Below, one piece after another: positions 9,129 to 21,135 of a DNA stretch of 64,000 bases (positions are counted from its first letter, which is position 1; each line of letters begins with the position of its first letter). The DNA lies in assembly GCF_037893015.1 (NCBI RefSeq), contig NC_133658.1, positions 255,162,397 to 255,226,396 on the forward strand. Reading direction: 5' to 3'. Both the position numbers and the translations under genes were made by a program. The notes beneath the pieces were generated by a model. It saw nothing but the letters and a program-made list of their open reading frames with translations, was not told the DNA's origin and searched no databases. The DNA comes from Macrotis lagotis. Taxonomy: Eukaryota; Chordata; Mammalia; Peramelemorphia; Peramelidae.

Positions 9129-11507
9129 ATACTTATAAATTTTATTAGTTTCTTATATATCTTGGAAATTGGTATTTTATCAGATAAATTTACTACAAGG
9201 ATTTATTTTCACCAGTTTTCAGTTTCTCATTTAATTTTAATTATATTAGTTGTGTTTATGCAAAAAAAAAAACCTCTTTAAATTTTGTGTTCAAATTTTT
9301 ATTTTATTTTCTGTGATCCTCTCCATTCCTTGCTTATGAACTTTTACCTTATGCATAAATCCTAAAGGTAATTTCCTCCTTGATCCTCTAATTTGTTTAT
9401 GATGTCATCATTTATGTCTAAATCATGTTTATGTTTGTAGCTTATTTTGATCTACAGTGTGAGATATTGGTGTATGCTGACTTTCTGTAAGCCTGCTTTC
9501 CAGTTTCCTAGCAGTTTTTGTCAAATAGGGAGTCCTTTCACCAGGTTATGAGGTTTTTTTTAAACTCATCTATTCTATTGCTCAAGCTCTCTATTTTTCC
9601 TTAAAAAAAATTATCCAATTTAATTTTATTTTCAGTTTCAGATTTTTTTCCTGCCTTTCTTCCCCCAACCACTGAGAAGACAAAAATAATACAAAACTCA
9701 TTATAAATATGAAGTCATGCAAAACAAATTTCTTCATGTTCTGAAAAAAAACAAGAGTAAAATATTTTTCAATCTTAGTTCTTTATTTTCAACCACTACC
9801 AAATCATTTTTTGATTGTTGTGTTATTAGTTTAATTTTAGATTTAATAAATAATAGCACCCCTTTCTTCCTACTTTTAAAATTTACTTTCCTTGAGATTC
9901 TTAACTTTTTGTTCTTTCACATGCATTTTGATATCTATTCTTTCATGTGAATTCTGATTTCTATTATGATACCTTTCATTTTTTAATTGTTTGTGAAACT
10001 GAATAAATAAATTAATTTAGATAATGTGTTTATTATATTGGCTTTGCCTACTTATGATCAATTAATATTTCTCCAATTATTTACTTCTTTATTTTTATAG
10101 TTATATTTGTAGTTATATAGTTATATTTATTTTTATAGTTATATTTATAGTTGAATTCAAATAGTTCCCATGTTTGTCTTGTATGGTCAAATTCCAAGTG
10201 TTTATCTATTTTTATAGTTGTTTTCAATAGGGTTTATCTTTCTACTTTTTTTCCTGAGATAGGATAAGATACAGAAATTCTGATGATTTATTTCAATTCA
10301 TTTCATGTCATCCAACTTTGCTGATTATATAGTTTCAGTTAATTTCTAGATAAGCTATTAGGTGTTCTTCAAAAGTTATAGGTTTTTGTGTCTTTTTGCT
10401 AAAGTTAGCACTATATTAAATAGTTGTCATAATAATGGACATCCTTGCTTTACCATTGATCATTTTGGAAGGGCATCTAATATTTCTCCACTCAATATAA
10501 TATTTACTCTTAGTTATAGATAAAGAAAAAATTCATTTGTTTCTTAGCTCTCTGATTATTTTCTTTTTCTTTTTAACAGAACTAAATATTACATTTTGTC
10601 AAAAGCCTTTTCAGTGTTTGTTGACATAATAGTGTGGTTTTCATGATTTTTGTTACTAATATGACCTATTGTATTTATAGTTTTCCTAATCTAGTACGAA
10701 ACCTATATTTCAGGTATAAATCCTGGTCATTGTATTTAATCTGTTAATTCTGTTGTTGCAGTCTCTTGGCTAATATTTTTACATCAATATTCATGGAACA
10801 TATTGGTTGATAGTTTTCTTTCTCTACTTTATGTTTTCCTGATTTAGGTATTAAGACAATATTTGTAACATAGAAAGAGGTTGGTTTCTCATTTTCTTAT
10901 TTTTGAAAAGATTTTCTGAGATATTTCTATTAATTGTTCTTGAATGTTTTATAGTATTCTCTTGAAAATAAATCTGGTTCTGTAGGAGCTTATATCTAGG
11001 TCAATTTTTTTTTCTTTTGAGGCTGAATCACTTAAGTAATCATTTCTTCTTATGTTAATCTTATTCTATGTTTTTGCAATTATTCATGAATTATATCTAA
11101 GTTAGTTTTGTTGGCATATAATTAGACAAAATAGTTTCATTTTATCTTCAGTTATTGTGAATTCTTTTATTTTTGATATAAACAACTGGCTTTCCTAGTT
11201 TAAGAAATCAGACTAAATTACTAGTATTTATATATTTATTAATATTTAAGAAACCCAGATCTTATCTGTATTTATAAATTCAGTGTTGTTCTTGTTTTGC
11301 TTTCAATTTTATTAATCTCTTCTTTAGTTTTCAGAATTTCTTCTTTGATGTTTTGTTGAGGTTTTTGATTTCTTGCTTTCCTAGATTTTAGTTGCCTGTT
11401 TTACTGATTTCTTTTTTCTTTTGTTGGTGAAAGCATTTAATGATATACATTTTAATGTAAGGGCTACTTTAGAACAGTTCCATAATTTTTTGAAAACATT
11501 ATTTTTT
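8785..11507 (-). mobile_element. Old L1 ORF2 fragments
   Basis: The plus strand reads as a decayed reverse complement of L1 ORF2: a 'TAGCTGGGTCAAATGG' block and 'TTTTATCCTTTGG', then reverse-transcriptase-region blocks such as 'TTGCCTACTTATGATCAATT' and 'AGCCTTTTCAGTGTTTG', and later the 'CTGAGATATTTCTATTAATT' region. No long frame survives. It contains a C14 run (about 9029) and a TA repeat (about 9098-9126). Confidence 0.7.
9098..9126. repeat. (TA)n microsatellite
   Basis: About 14 TA units inside an old L1 fragment. Confidence 0.9.
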
Positions 11508-11655
11508 GGGGGCAGCTAGGTGGCATAGTGGATAGAGCACCAACCCTGGAGTTCAAATCGAGTGAGCCTCAGACACTTGATAATTGCCTAGCTGTGTGAC
11601 CTTGGTCAAGTCATTTGACCCCATTGCTTTAAATAAATAAAATTTAAAAAAAATT
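11508..11655 (+). mobile_element. tRNA-derived SINE
   Basis: The head 'GGGCAGCTAGGTGGCATAG' is followed by 'GGATAGAGCACC', 'CCTAGCTGTGTGACCTTGG' and an AAATAAATAA-rich tail. It is inserted in old L1 sequence, which resumes at its right. Confidence 0.9.
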
Positions 11656-12165
11656 TTTTTCAATCAGCAAGAATTCATCTTTTCTCCTTTCCTTCCCAAT
11701 ATTAGCACTACATTGAGAATGAAAGAGAAACAAAGCCCATTTATAAACATCCATATTCAATCAAATATTCATTTCATCCAAGTCCAGAAAAACTTATTTA
11801 TGTATGTATATGTATGTATGTATGTATGTAATTAGAATGTATAATTTGTCCTTTTTTGAATGATTGTTCATTTGCATTTACTTTTTAATGTTTTTCTTAA
11901 CTCTTGTCTTTGAACTTCAAGGTTTCTGTGTAGATTTTGACTTTTCATGAAGAATAACTGAAAATGCTTTATCTTACTAAAGATCCATTTTTATTTATTT
12001 TTTATCCAGTAGCATTATACTCAGTTTTGTTGGATAAGTTATTCTTGACATTCTGACATTTTCATAACTGCTGTTGCTGACCCTTTGCTGTTTGCTCAGA
12101 GTTTCTTGATCATTTCTTTGTTAAGGAATGTAGCTGTCTTGAAACAAATACTAGATGATCATTAG
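11656..12165 (-). mobile_element. Old L1 3' fragment with TATG repeat
   Basis: Related to other old L1 3' ends in the window ('CAATCAGCAAGAATTCATC' and 'AAAGAGAAACAAAGCCCAT'). A (TATG)n run lies near 11803-11830. Strand is by analogy with neighbouring L1s. Confidence 0.5.
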
Positions 12166-12593
12166 CTTCGTTTGTTATAGAGGGAATTCCTGCTCTGGTA
12201 AAGTTGGGTTTGATGTCTTCTTTTTTTTTTTTAATTGTTTTTTGTATTAAAGATATTATTTGAGTTTTACAATCCCCCCCATCTTACTTCCCTTCCCCCC
12301 CACCCCACGGAAAGCAATCTGTCAGTCTTTACCTTGTTTCCATGTTGTACATTGATCCAAATTGAGTGTGATGAGAGAGAAATCATATCCTTAAGAGACA
12401 AGAAGTCTAAGAGGTAACATGATCAGACAATAAGATATCAGTATTTTTCTAAATTAAAGGGAATAGTCCTTGAACTTTGTTCAAACTCCATGGCTCTTTA
12501 TCTGGGTACAGATGGTACTCTCCTTTGCAGACAGCCCCAAATTGTTCCCAATTGTTGCACTGATGGAATGAACGAGTCCTTCAAGGTTGAACA

Positions 12594-15500
12594 TCACTCC
12601 CATGTTGCTGTTAGGGTATACAGTGTTTTTCTGGTTCTGCTCATCTCATTCAGCATCAGTTCATGCAAATCCCTCCAGGCTTCCCTGAATTTCCATCCCT
12701 CCTGGTTTCTAATAGAACAATAGTGTTCCATGACGTACATATACCACAGTTTGCTAAGCCATTCCCCAATTGAAGGACATTTACTTGATTTCCAATTCTT
12801 TGCCACCACAAGCAGGGCTGCTATGAATATTTTTGTACAAGTGATGTTTTTACCCTTTTTCATCATCTTTGCAGGGTATAGACCCAGTAGTAGTATTGCT
12901 GGGTCAAAAGGGATGCACATTTTTGTTGCCCTTTGGGCGTAGTTCCAAATAGCTCTCCAGAAAGGTTGGATGAGATCACAGCTCCACCAACAGTGTAATA
13001 GTGTCCCAGATTTCCCACAACCCCTCCAACAATGTTCATTATTCTTTCTGGTCATATTGGTCAATCTGAGAGGTGTGAGATGGTACCTCAGAGAAACTTA
13101 ATTTGCATTTCTCTAATAATTAATGATTTAGAGCAATTTTTTTCATATGGCTATGGATTGCTTTGATCTCCTCATTTGTAAATTGCCTTTGCATATCCTT
13201 TGACCATTTGTCAATTGGGGAATGGCTTTTTGTTTTAAAAATATGACTCAGTTCTCTGTATATTTTAGAAATGAGTCCTTTGTCAGAATCATTAATCGTA
13301 AAGATTGTTTCCCAAATTATTACATTTCTTTTGATCTTGGTTACAGTGGTTTCATCTGTGCAAAAGCTTTTTAATTTAATGTAATCAAAATCATCTAGTT
13401 GGTTTTTGGTGATGTTCTCCAACTTTTCCTTAGTCATAAACTGCTCCCCTTTACATAGATCTGACAGGTAAACTAGTCCTTGATTTTCTAATTTGCTTAT
13501 AGTATTGTTTTTTATGTCTAAGTCCTGTAACCATTTGGATCTTATCTTGGTAAAGGGTGTTAGGTGTTGGTCTAATCTAAGTTTCTTCCATACTAACTTC
13601 CAATTATCCCAGCAGTTTTTATCAAAGAGGGAGTTTTTATTCCAATAGATGGACTCTTTGGGTTTATCAAACAGCAGATTGCTATAATAGTCTCCTGCTT
13701 TTGGACCTGGTCTATTCCACTGGTCCACCACTCTATTTCTTAGCCAGTACCAGTTTTTTTTTTTTGTTTAGGTTTTTGCAAGGCAAATGGGGTTAAGTGG
13801 CTTGCCCAAGGCCGCATAGCTAGGTAATTATTAAGTGTCTGAGGCTGGATTTGAACTCAGGTACTCCTGACTCCAGGGCCGGTGCTCTATCCACTGTGCC
13901 ACCTAGCTACCCAGTACCAAACAGTTTTGATGACTGATGCTTTATAATATAATTTTTGATCAGGTAGGGCTAAGCCACCTTCTTTTGCACTTTTTTCATT
14001 AAGCTACTGGAAATTTTTGAATTCTTATTTCTCCATATGAATTTACTTACAATTTTTTCTAACTCATTAAAGTAAGTTTTTGGAATTTTGATTGGTAGGG
14101 CACTAAACAGGTAGTTTAGTTTTGGTAGAATTGTCATTTTTATTATATTAGCTCTACCTATCCATGAGCAGTTGATATTTGCCCAGTTATTTAAATCTGA
14201 TTTAATTTGTGTGAGAAGTATTTTATAATTGCTTTCAAAAAGTTTCTGAGTCTATCTTGGCAAATAGACTCCCAGGTATTTTATATTTTCTGAGGTTGCT
14301 TTGAATGGGATTTCTCTTTCTAGCTCTTCCTGCTCTATCTTGCTAGACATATATAGAAAAGTTGAGGATTTATGAGGGTTTATTTTATAACCTGCAACTT
14401 TACTAAAATTGCTAATTGTTTCTAGTAGTTTTTTTGGATGATTTCTTGGGATTCTCTAGGTAGACCATCATGTCATCTGCAAAGAGTGAGAGTTTTGTCT
14501 CTTCCTTCCCAATTCTAATTCCTTCAATTTCTTTTTCTTCTCTAATTGCTGGAGGTAACATTTCTAATACAATATTGAATAACAGTGGTGATAATGGGCA
14601 CCCTTGTTTCACCCCTGATCTTATTGGGAACGCCTCTAGCCTCTCCCCATTGAATATAATGCTTGTTGATGGTTTCAGATAGATACTGCTATTTATTCTA
14701 AGGAACAGTCCATTTATTCCTACACTCTCTAGTGTTTTTAGTAGGAATGGATGCTGTATTTTATCAAAAGCTTTTTCAGCATCTATTGATATGATCATAT
14801 AATTTCTGATAGGTTTGTTGTTGGTATAATTGAGTATACTAACAGTTTTCCTAATATTGAACCAACCCTGCATTCCTGGGATAAATCCTGCTTGATCACA
14901 ATGTATTATCCTAGTGATAACTTGTAATTATTTTGCTAAGATTTTATTTAAGATTTTTGTGTCTATGTTCATCAGGGAGATAGGTCTATAATTTTCTTTC
15001 TCTGTTTTAACTCTTCCTGGTTTAGGTATCAGCACCATATTGGTTTCATAGAAAGAGTTAGGCAGAATTCCATCTTTCCCTATTTTTCCAAATAGTTTAT
15101 ATAGAATTGGAACCAATTGCTCCTTAAATGTTTGGTAGAATTCACTTGGGAATCCATCAGGCCCTGGAGATTTTTTTCTTGGGGAGTTCAATGATGGCTT
15201 GTTGAACTTCTTTTTCGGAGACAGGGTTGTTTAAATATTTAATCTCCTCTTCATTTAACCTGGGCAACTTATATTTTTATAAATATTCATCCATTTCCCT
15301 TAGATTATCAGATTTATTGGTATAGAGTTGGGCAAAATAATTTTGGATTATTACTTTAATTTCCTCCTCATTGGTGGTGAGTTCACCTTTTTCATTTATG
15401 ATGCTAGCAATTTGATTTTCTTCTTTTTTTTAAATCAAATTGACCGGGGTTTGTAAAGTTTATTGTTTTTTTCATAATATCAACTTTTGGCTTTATTTAT

Positions 15501-15920
15501 TAATTCAATAGTTTTTTGCTTTTGCTTTTATTAATTTCTCCTTTATTTTTTAGAATTTCTAATTTGGTATTTAATTGGGGATTTTTAATTTGTTCTTTCT
15601 CTAATTTTATTAGTTGTATGTTTAGTTCATTGATTTCCTCTTTCTCCAATTTATTCATGTAAACATTTAAAGCTATAATATATCCCCTGAGAGCCACTTT
15701 GAGTGAATCCCATAGGTTTTGGTATGTTGCTTCATTATTATCATTATCTAGGATAAAATGGTTAATTCTATAATTTGTTTTTTGGTCCACTCATTCTTTA
15801 AAATGAGGTTATTCAGTTTCCAATTTGCTCTGGGTCTATATCTCCTTGGCCCAATATAGCATATGACTTTTATTGCATTGTGATCTGAGAAAGATGTATT
15901 CACTATTTCTGCCTTTCTGC
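12594..15920 (-). pseudogene. L1 ORF2: RT and C-terminal part
   Basis: The minus-strand frames read an L1 ORF2 from reverse transcriptase to C-terminus. The RT active-site block FADDMMVY and the [11 protein letters not shown] block lie at about 14440-14650, and the [10 protein letters not shown] block near 15150. The C-terminal region at 12594-13064 contains a C-x-x-x-C...H-C type knuckle (CGKSGTLLHCWWSC). It is interrupted by a SINE at 13753-13912 and by frameshifts near 13100, 14400 and 14900. Confidence 0.9.
13753..13912 (-). mobile_element. Young SINE inside L1 ORF2
   Basis: The T-tail is followed by 'GGTTTTTGCAAGGCAAATGG', 'CCAAGGCCGCATAGCTAGG' and the head 'CCACTGTGCCACCTAGC'. A CCAGTACCA duplication flanks it (left near 13745, right near 13911). 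Confidence 0.93.
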
Positions 15921-16029
15921 AGTTGATAATTACGTTTTTATGTCCTAGTACATGGTCAATTTTTCTTGAGCGATAAAGTAAAGGGGAGAGAAAAAAAATT
16001 AAAATAAAAAAAATAGTAATAATTGTAGG

Positions 16030-16365
16030 TATGGCCAGGTGGTGCAATGGACGGAGCACCAGCCCTGGAGCCACAAGCACTTGAGCCCACATCCGGTCCC
16101 GTACACCCAACAATCACCCAGCCGTGTGACATGCAAGTCACCCGAACCCCACTGCCCTGCAAAGACCAAAAAGAAAAAAAAGAAAAAAAGTGCCAAAATA
16201 AAATAAAATAGTAATAATAGTAGGGGTGGCTGGGTGGCGGACAGAGCATTGGCCCTTGAGCCAGGAGCACCTGGGTCCAAATCCAGCCTCAGACACCCAA
16301 CAATCACCCCGCTATGCGGCCCCAGGCAGGCCACCCAGCCCCATTTGCCCTGCAACCCCCCAAAT

Positions 16366-16426
<61 letters not shown>

Positions 16427-16745
16427 GTGCTTGAGTCTTTGTTCCAACACCACCAACTCTGTTGTGGGTTGATCACATTCTTTATAACTCCATCGCAAAA
16501 GTTACTTTCATATTTTTCCACCCTTGCCATTGCTGATCGCAACGCCCTCCTTTCGTATTTCTCTACTACCATGTACTATATTTTCTCTCTCCTTTCACTC
16601 TGACTCTGCTGTAGGGTAGCTGAGTGGCGCAGCAGACAGATCCCTGGCCCTGGGGCCAAGAGGTCCCAAGCCCCCCTACCACCCCTTAGGCCTAGCATCC
16701 ACCTGGCCCTATGGTCCCGGACAGGCCATCCAATCCCAGCCCCTT
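16030..16745 (+). repeat. Three SINE-like modules inside half-L1 copy 1
   Basis: Module 1 begins 'GGTATGGCCAGGTGGTGCAA', module 2 'GGGGTGGCTGGGTGGCGGAC' and module 3 'GTAGGGTAGCTGAGTGGCGC'. Each reads a tRNA-like A box, a TCCAAATCC- or related B-box region, and an A-rich or TAA-rich tail on the plus strand, antisense to ORF1. The same modules in the same order occur at 46.3-47.0 kb, and the first two at 38.2-38.6 kb, so they belong to the element family and are not local insertions. Confidence 0.8.
16366..16424. repeat. (TAA)n microsatellite
   Basis: About 19 ATA/TAA units form the tail of SINE-like module 2 of the half-L1. In the other two copies the same tail is only a few units long, so it expanded here. 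Confidence 0.95.
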
Positions 16746-17237
16746 GCTAGAAGTAAAAGGCAAACGTGTTATATCTGAGCACTCTCCCCCCATGGTCCAT
16801 CCTCTCCTCCATGACTCACATCCTCCCCCCCCTTTCCACTGTCCCCCCTTCTCCTTCTTACTCCAGATGCCTATACCCCATTGAATATATATGCTGTTTC
16901 CTCTCTTAACCACCTCTGATGAGAGCAAAGATTCCCTCATTCCCCCTTGCCTTCCCCCCTTCCATATCATTGCAATAGCTCATTGTAATAAAGAAAAATC
17001 TTATTATATGAAATATCTTGGCCTATTCCCCCCTCTTTTTCTTTCTCCCATTACATTTCCCCTTTTTTCTATTAACTCCATTTTTACACCATATTTTATC
17101 TTCAAATTCAGCTTTCTCCTGTGCTTCAACTACAAAAGCTCCTTCTACCTGCTCTATTAACTGAGAAGGTTCATATGAGTATTATTAGTGTCATTTTTCT
17201 ATGCAGGAATACATGCAATTCATCATCATTAAGTCTC

Positions 17238-18354
17238 TCATATTTTCCCCTTCTCCTCTAGTCTCTGTGCTTCACCTGAGTCCTGTATCTGATGATCAAA
17301 CCTTCTGTTCAGCTCTGGCCATTCCAACATTTGAAATTCCCCTGGTTCATTGAAAGTCCATCTTTTTCCCTGGAAGAAGACATTCAGCCTTGCTGGGTAG
17401 TTGATTCTTGGCTGCATTCTAAGCTCTTTTGCCTTGTGGTATATTATATTCCAAGCCCTATGAGCTTCCACTGTAGTTGCTGCTAAGTCCTGTGTGATCC
17501 TGACTGCAGCTTCGCGATATTTGAATTGTGTCCTTCTGGCTGCTTGTAATATTTTCTCTTTGACTTGGGAGTTCTAGAACTTGGCTATAATATTCCTAGG
17601 GGTTGGTTTTTTGGGATCTCTTTCTTGGGGGGATTGGTGGATTCTCTCCATTTCTATTTTTCCCTCTGCTTCTAGACTATCAGGTCAATTTTCCTGTAGT
17701 AATTCTTTGAAAATGATGTCAAGGCTTTTTTCCTGATCATGACTTTCAGGTATTCCAATAATTTTTAAATTATCTTTCCTAAGTCTGTTTTCCATATCAG
17801 TTGTTTGTTCAATGAGGTATTTCACATTTTCTTCTAATTTTTCATTTTTTTTTGGTTTTGAAGTATTGATTCCTGATTTCTGATAAATTCATCAATCTCC
17901 CTGAATTCTATTCTTTGTCTGAAGGATTTGTTCTCCTCAGAGAGTTTTCTTATCTCTTTTTCCATCTGGCCAATTTTGCTTTTTAAAGCATTCTTCTCCT
18001 CCTCCGTAACTTTTTTGAACTGGTTTATCCATTTGACCTAAGCTGGCTTTTATCATGCTATTTTCTTCAGCATTTTTTTTTTTTTGGATTTCCTTGACTA
18101 GGCTGCTGACTTCATTTTCATGTTTTTCCTGCATCTCATTTCTTTTCCCAGTTTTTCTTCTAACTCCCTCATTTGATTTTCAAAGTCTTTTTTTGAGCTC
18201 TGTCATAGCCTGATCCAAATTTCTGTTTTTCTTGGAGTCTTTAGATGCAGGAGCTTGTGCTTCCTCATCTCCAGACTGAGTGTTTTTATCCTTCTTGAGT
18301 TCATTTGCAAAATATTTCTCAATAGTGTTCCTTTTTTTTTCTCTGCTTGCTCAT
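17238..18354 (-). pseudogene. Half-L1 ORF1 (copy 1), decayed
   Basis: ORF1 of a half-L1 encodes an RNA-binding coiled-coil protein related to L1 ORF1p. The start is the ATG at 18352-18354 (MSKQR-type in copy 2). A glutamate/lysine-rich coiled coil follows near 17940-18180, then the RNA-binding part with FQGKRWTFNEPGEFQ near 17330. Frameshifts and stops split it, and the original stop after the IQDSGEA ending is lost, extending the frame to 17238. Confidence 0.8.
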
Positions 18355-19426
18355 TTTCCCAGCCTAAGCCTGTTTTTGGGGTGCTTCCTGAGCTTTTGGA
18401 CACTCCCCCAAGGATCTCAGTGTGTGAGGCTCTGTCCTCCCTCCTGGTCTGTGAATGACCATATGTGCCCCCCTCTGCCATGGGGCTGAGGTTGGGAGGG
18501 GCTGCTGTTCTATGGGGGGGGCCTAGACTGCAATCAGGATCTGAATGTGTTCAGAGCTCCAGAGTCCTGTTCCAGGGGCAGAGCTCTGCAGTCTCTCTCT
18601 CTTTACTCCCCTCCTTCAGCTCAGTGGGCTCATGCCTTGGTGGCTCCTGCTTACCTGCTCTGCCTGCTTCTGTTTCCTGGATCTGGAATGCAGTGGCCAT
18701 GCTGCTTGCTGTGTGCCCTGAGGGCTGAACTTCACATGCTCGCTGTGGCAGAGGTCCCCCCTACTCTTCCCCCAATTTGTACCTGGTGCTTTCTGCAGCA
18801 TAGCTGAGGAAACTCCCCCACTGCTGTGAGTCTTGGCTCCCAGCACCCTGGGGCTGCCTCGGGGAGGCTGAAGTTCTTTTGCTCTGCCGGGCCACCCCTC
18901 TGGTAGGCAGCCCCTCCAACCCCGGGGGAGCAGAGCCTTTCTGCTCTTTTCCAGGTTACCTTGAGTAGTAGAACTACCTCACTGGGTCCCTCTGTGGGTT
19001 CTGTCTCTTGAAAATTTAGTTAAAGTCCTTAGTTTCGAAGATTTATGAGAGAGCGCCTAAGACATGATCAGCTCTTGTCACCATCTTGGCTCCGCCCCCC
19101 CATCTAGTTTTTCTAACAATTTATTTACCTCCTTAACTTCTTTCTTGTTTATTTTATGATTCGATTTATCTGTATCTGAGAGCAGGAGGTTGAAGTCTCC
19201 CACTAGTAGAGTTTTGCTGTCTATGTCTTCCTGCAGTTCTTTCAGCTTCTCCTCTAAGAATTTGGATGCTGTCCCATTTGGTGCATATATATTCAGTATT
19301 AAAATAGCTTTATTGTCTATGGTACCTTTTAGGAGGATAAAGTTTCCTTATTTATCTCTTTTAATGCTATCTATTTTTGCTGCTGCTTTGTCTGAGATAA
19401 GGATTGGTACCCCTGCTTTTTTTTTT

Positions 19427-21116
19427 CAAGTCAGTAGCTTTTTAATAAAATGTAGTAGAACCCCATTACAATACAGCTCCTTATTACATGGATTCATTTA
19501 TACTGCAGTCAAATCATGCCCCCTGAAACATAACAACTACATGGAAAAAAAGTCCTATATAACAGTTAGCCTATATGGCCGGTGTTAGTCCTGTCCCTTG
19601 ACACCAGCATTATAAAGGGGTTCTTCAGAAATCCCTTTACTAAGCTTTGGGTGAGGAAGGAGGTAAGCACCAGTAAAAACTGTTGCTCAGTAGTAGTTTA
19701 TTTCATCATCGTCATCATCATTATAAACAAGAAATATTTACTGCCTACTGTGTGTATGGCGTTGTACTGGGTGCTACATTCTGCTTCATGATACAAAGTT
19801 TATAAATACAAGAAAATAATACAAAGTTGAAGCCATTAAAAAGAGCTTACTTCATAACCACTGCTGTGATAGAATGAAAACTCCCATCTGATGATTTTCT
19901 ATGAAAGTGATTTAGAAACATCACACAAGCTAAACATTACAGTCAACATTTTACTTGGGGGGGGGAAACTTCTTTGATGTGCTAATGCTGCTGAAGTATT
20001 TTTCTTAGAGTTGCTCCAAGTTTACTTTCTCTCTGCCACAATCTTTAAATACTGTAGGGCATCGTGAGCCGCATCACTGTGAGCACTGCCACAGGAGATC
20101 CCAGAATCATGACAGACCGTGATGGGGCTGGTTGAAAGTTCAGCAAGACACTGGTATTGTCCATTCACACTCAGTTCTATGTCCAAATATGTTATTTCAA
20201 AACCTTGTTCCTTTCCAATTTCTCCAAGCATCTGAATGTAATCTGTATTAGGAATACTGAGCAGGCTTCTCAGTAAAGTTATTTTCTCCCCATTTGAATT
20301 CCTTAGAGTATTCCAAGTACACCCAATAGTATTCCTAGTGCATTTGCTAAGGAGACATTGCTATCAGAAGAGAAATCACGGAATTTGGCAAGAAACTTTT
20401 CAGCAGCATTTCTCTTGGCTTGGTTTTTTTTGATGCCCCTTTTCCAGTTTCTATAAATGATTCAAGTCTGCAAATTGTGGTGAACTCTTTCTTATGAGCA
20501 GGTCCTCCCTCCTGAGAAAGTGTATACTCAGGAAGTCTCCAGCCATGCTGAATAGCCAGTTCCTGTAATGAACCAATAGGATTAGCCTGATTCTTTGGTT
20601 GCTTGGAAGCATCAGGAGCCATTGGGTCTGGAACTGCAAAACAAAGACTTGCATTTGCTTTCAAATGGCCAATGGCGGCTTCTGCAGCTTTATGCTTTGC
20701 CATTTTCTTACTTGAACCTTCACCTGTGCAGGTGATCTCACCCACGGTCACTCGGTGGCTGTGGGCTTTCTCGAACTCATACACGGCACGCTGTTGGTCT
20801 TCATGCCGTACTCATGCAGCACCTGGATTGGCGTTTTCCCGGGCTTGGCTGTGATCATCTTGCCCAACCTGAAGGGTTCCGCTGTCCGGCGGAGCAGGTG
20901 GTGCGGCTGGCGGGTGGTGCCCGGCCTGGGGCATGCCCGGGTGTGGGGTGGGGGCCGGGCCCGCGGGGCGGCTCTCCTGCCCTTGGGCGACGCGTCCGGA
21001 GGGGCGCCTCCTTGGCCCCCGGGCCGCCGTGGCCGCCATGGCCGTGGCCGTCGCGCTCGCCATGGTGGTCGCTCGCACTTGTCCCTCTGCCGCTGCCACT
21101 GCTCCTGCCGCCGCGC
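19427..21116 (-). pseudogene. PRKRA: PRKRA (PACT) processed pseudogene
   Basis: This is an intronless retrocopy of PRKRA, the dsRNA-binding activator of PKR and partner in the RISC-loading complex. Minus-strand frames match it in order: [20 protein letters not shown] (near 20860), [12 protein letters not shown] and dsRBD1, [20 protein letters not shown] (dsRBD2), and [18 protein letters not shown] followed by stop at 20022. It carries at least two frameshifts, about eight residues missing in dsRBD1, and a lost residue in the last domain. A 3' UTR with ATTAAA and a poly(A) tail (T run at the left) are present. Flanking direct repeats of about 19 bp, TACC(C/T)CTGC plus T run (19408-19426 and 21117-21135), prove L1-type retrotransposition. 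Confidence 0.93.
20934..21063 (-). pseudogene. GC-rich 5' end of the PRKRA retrocopy
   Basis: The GC-rich block is the 5' CDS of the copied mRNA, not a promoter island. A Kozak-like ACCACCATGG places a start at 21063, followed by an alanine/proline-rich stretch leading to DSGT just before the first frameshift. This N-terminus is longer and different from the human one I recall, so the parent transcript may use another start. The frame to the left, around [10 protein letters not shown], is shifted. Confidence 0.55.
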
Positions 21117-21135
21117 TACCTCTGCTTTTTTTTTT

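Larger units (their letters stand above)
15962..19100 (-). mobile_element. Half-L1 (HAL1-type) element, copy 1
   Basis: This 3.1-kb element has an L1-like 5' start (minus-strand GGGGGGCGGAGCCAAGATGG at the right end), a 5' UTR and a single ORF1, but no endonuclease or reverse transcriptase. HAL1 is the established name for ORF1-only L1 derivatives. The 3' region holds three tRNA-SINE-like modules in the opposite orientation (16030-16165, 16223-16355 and 16613-16745). It sits in ORF2 of the full-length L1, with about 100 bp of that L1 missing at the junction and only a TTTTTCT repeat at the edges. It lacks the last about 130 bp of 3' tail found in copies 2 and 3. Confidence 0.85.

Noticed and set aside
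16030-16165. Functional tRNA genes in SINE heads
   Set aside because: A/B-box-like blocks are present, but they are SINE heads without a clover-leaf or anticodon stem that I can draw.
16226-16603. ORFs with isoleucine, asparagine or tyrosine runs
   Set aside because: They translate the (TAA)n microsatellite and SINE-like module of the half-L1.
20934-21116. A second CpG island or promoter
   Set aside because: It is the GC-rich 5' part of a retrocopied mRNA between target duplications.
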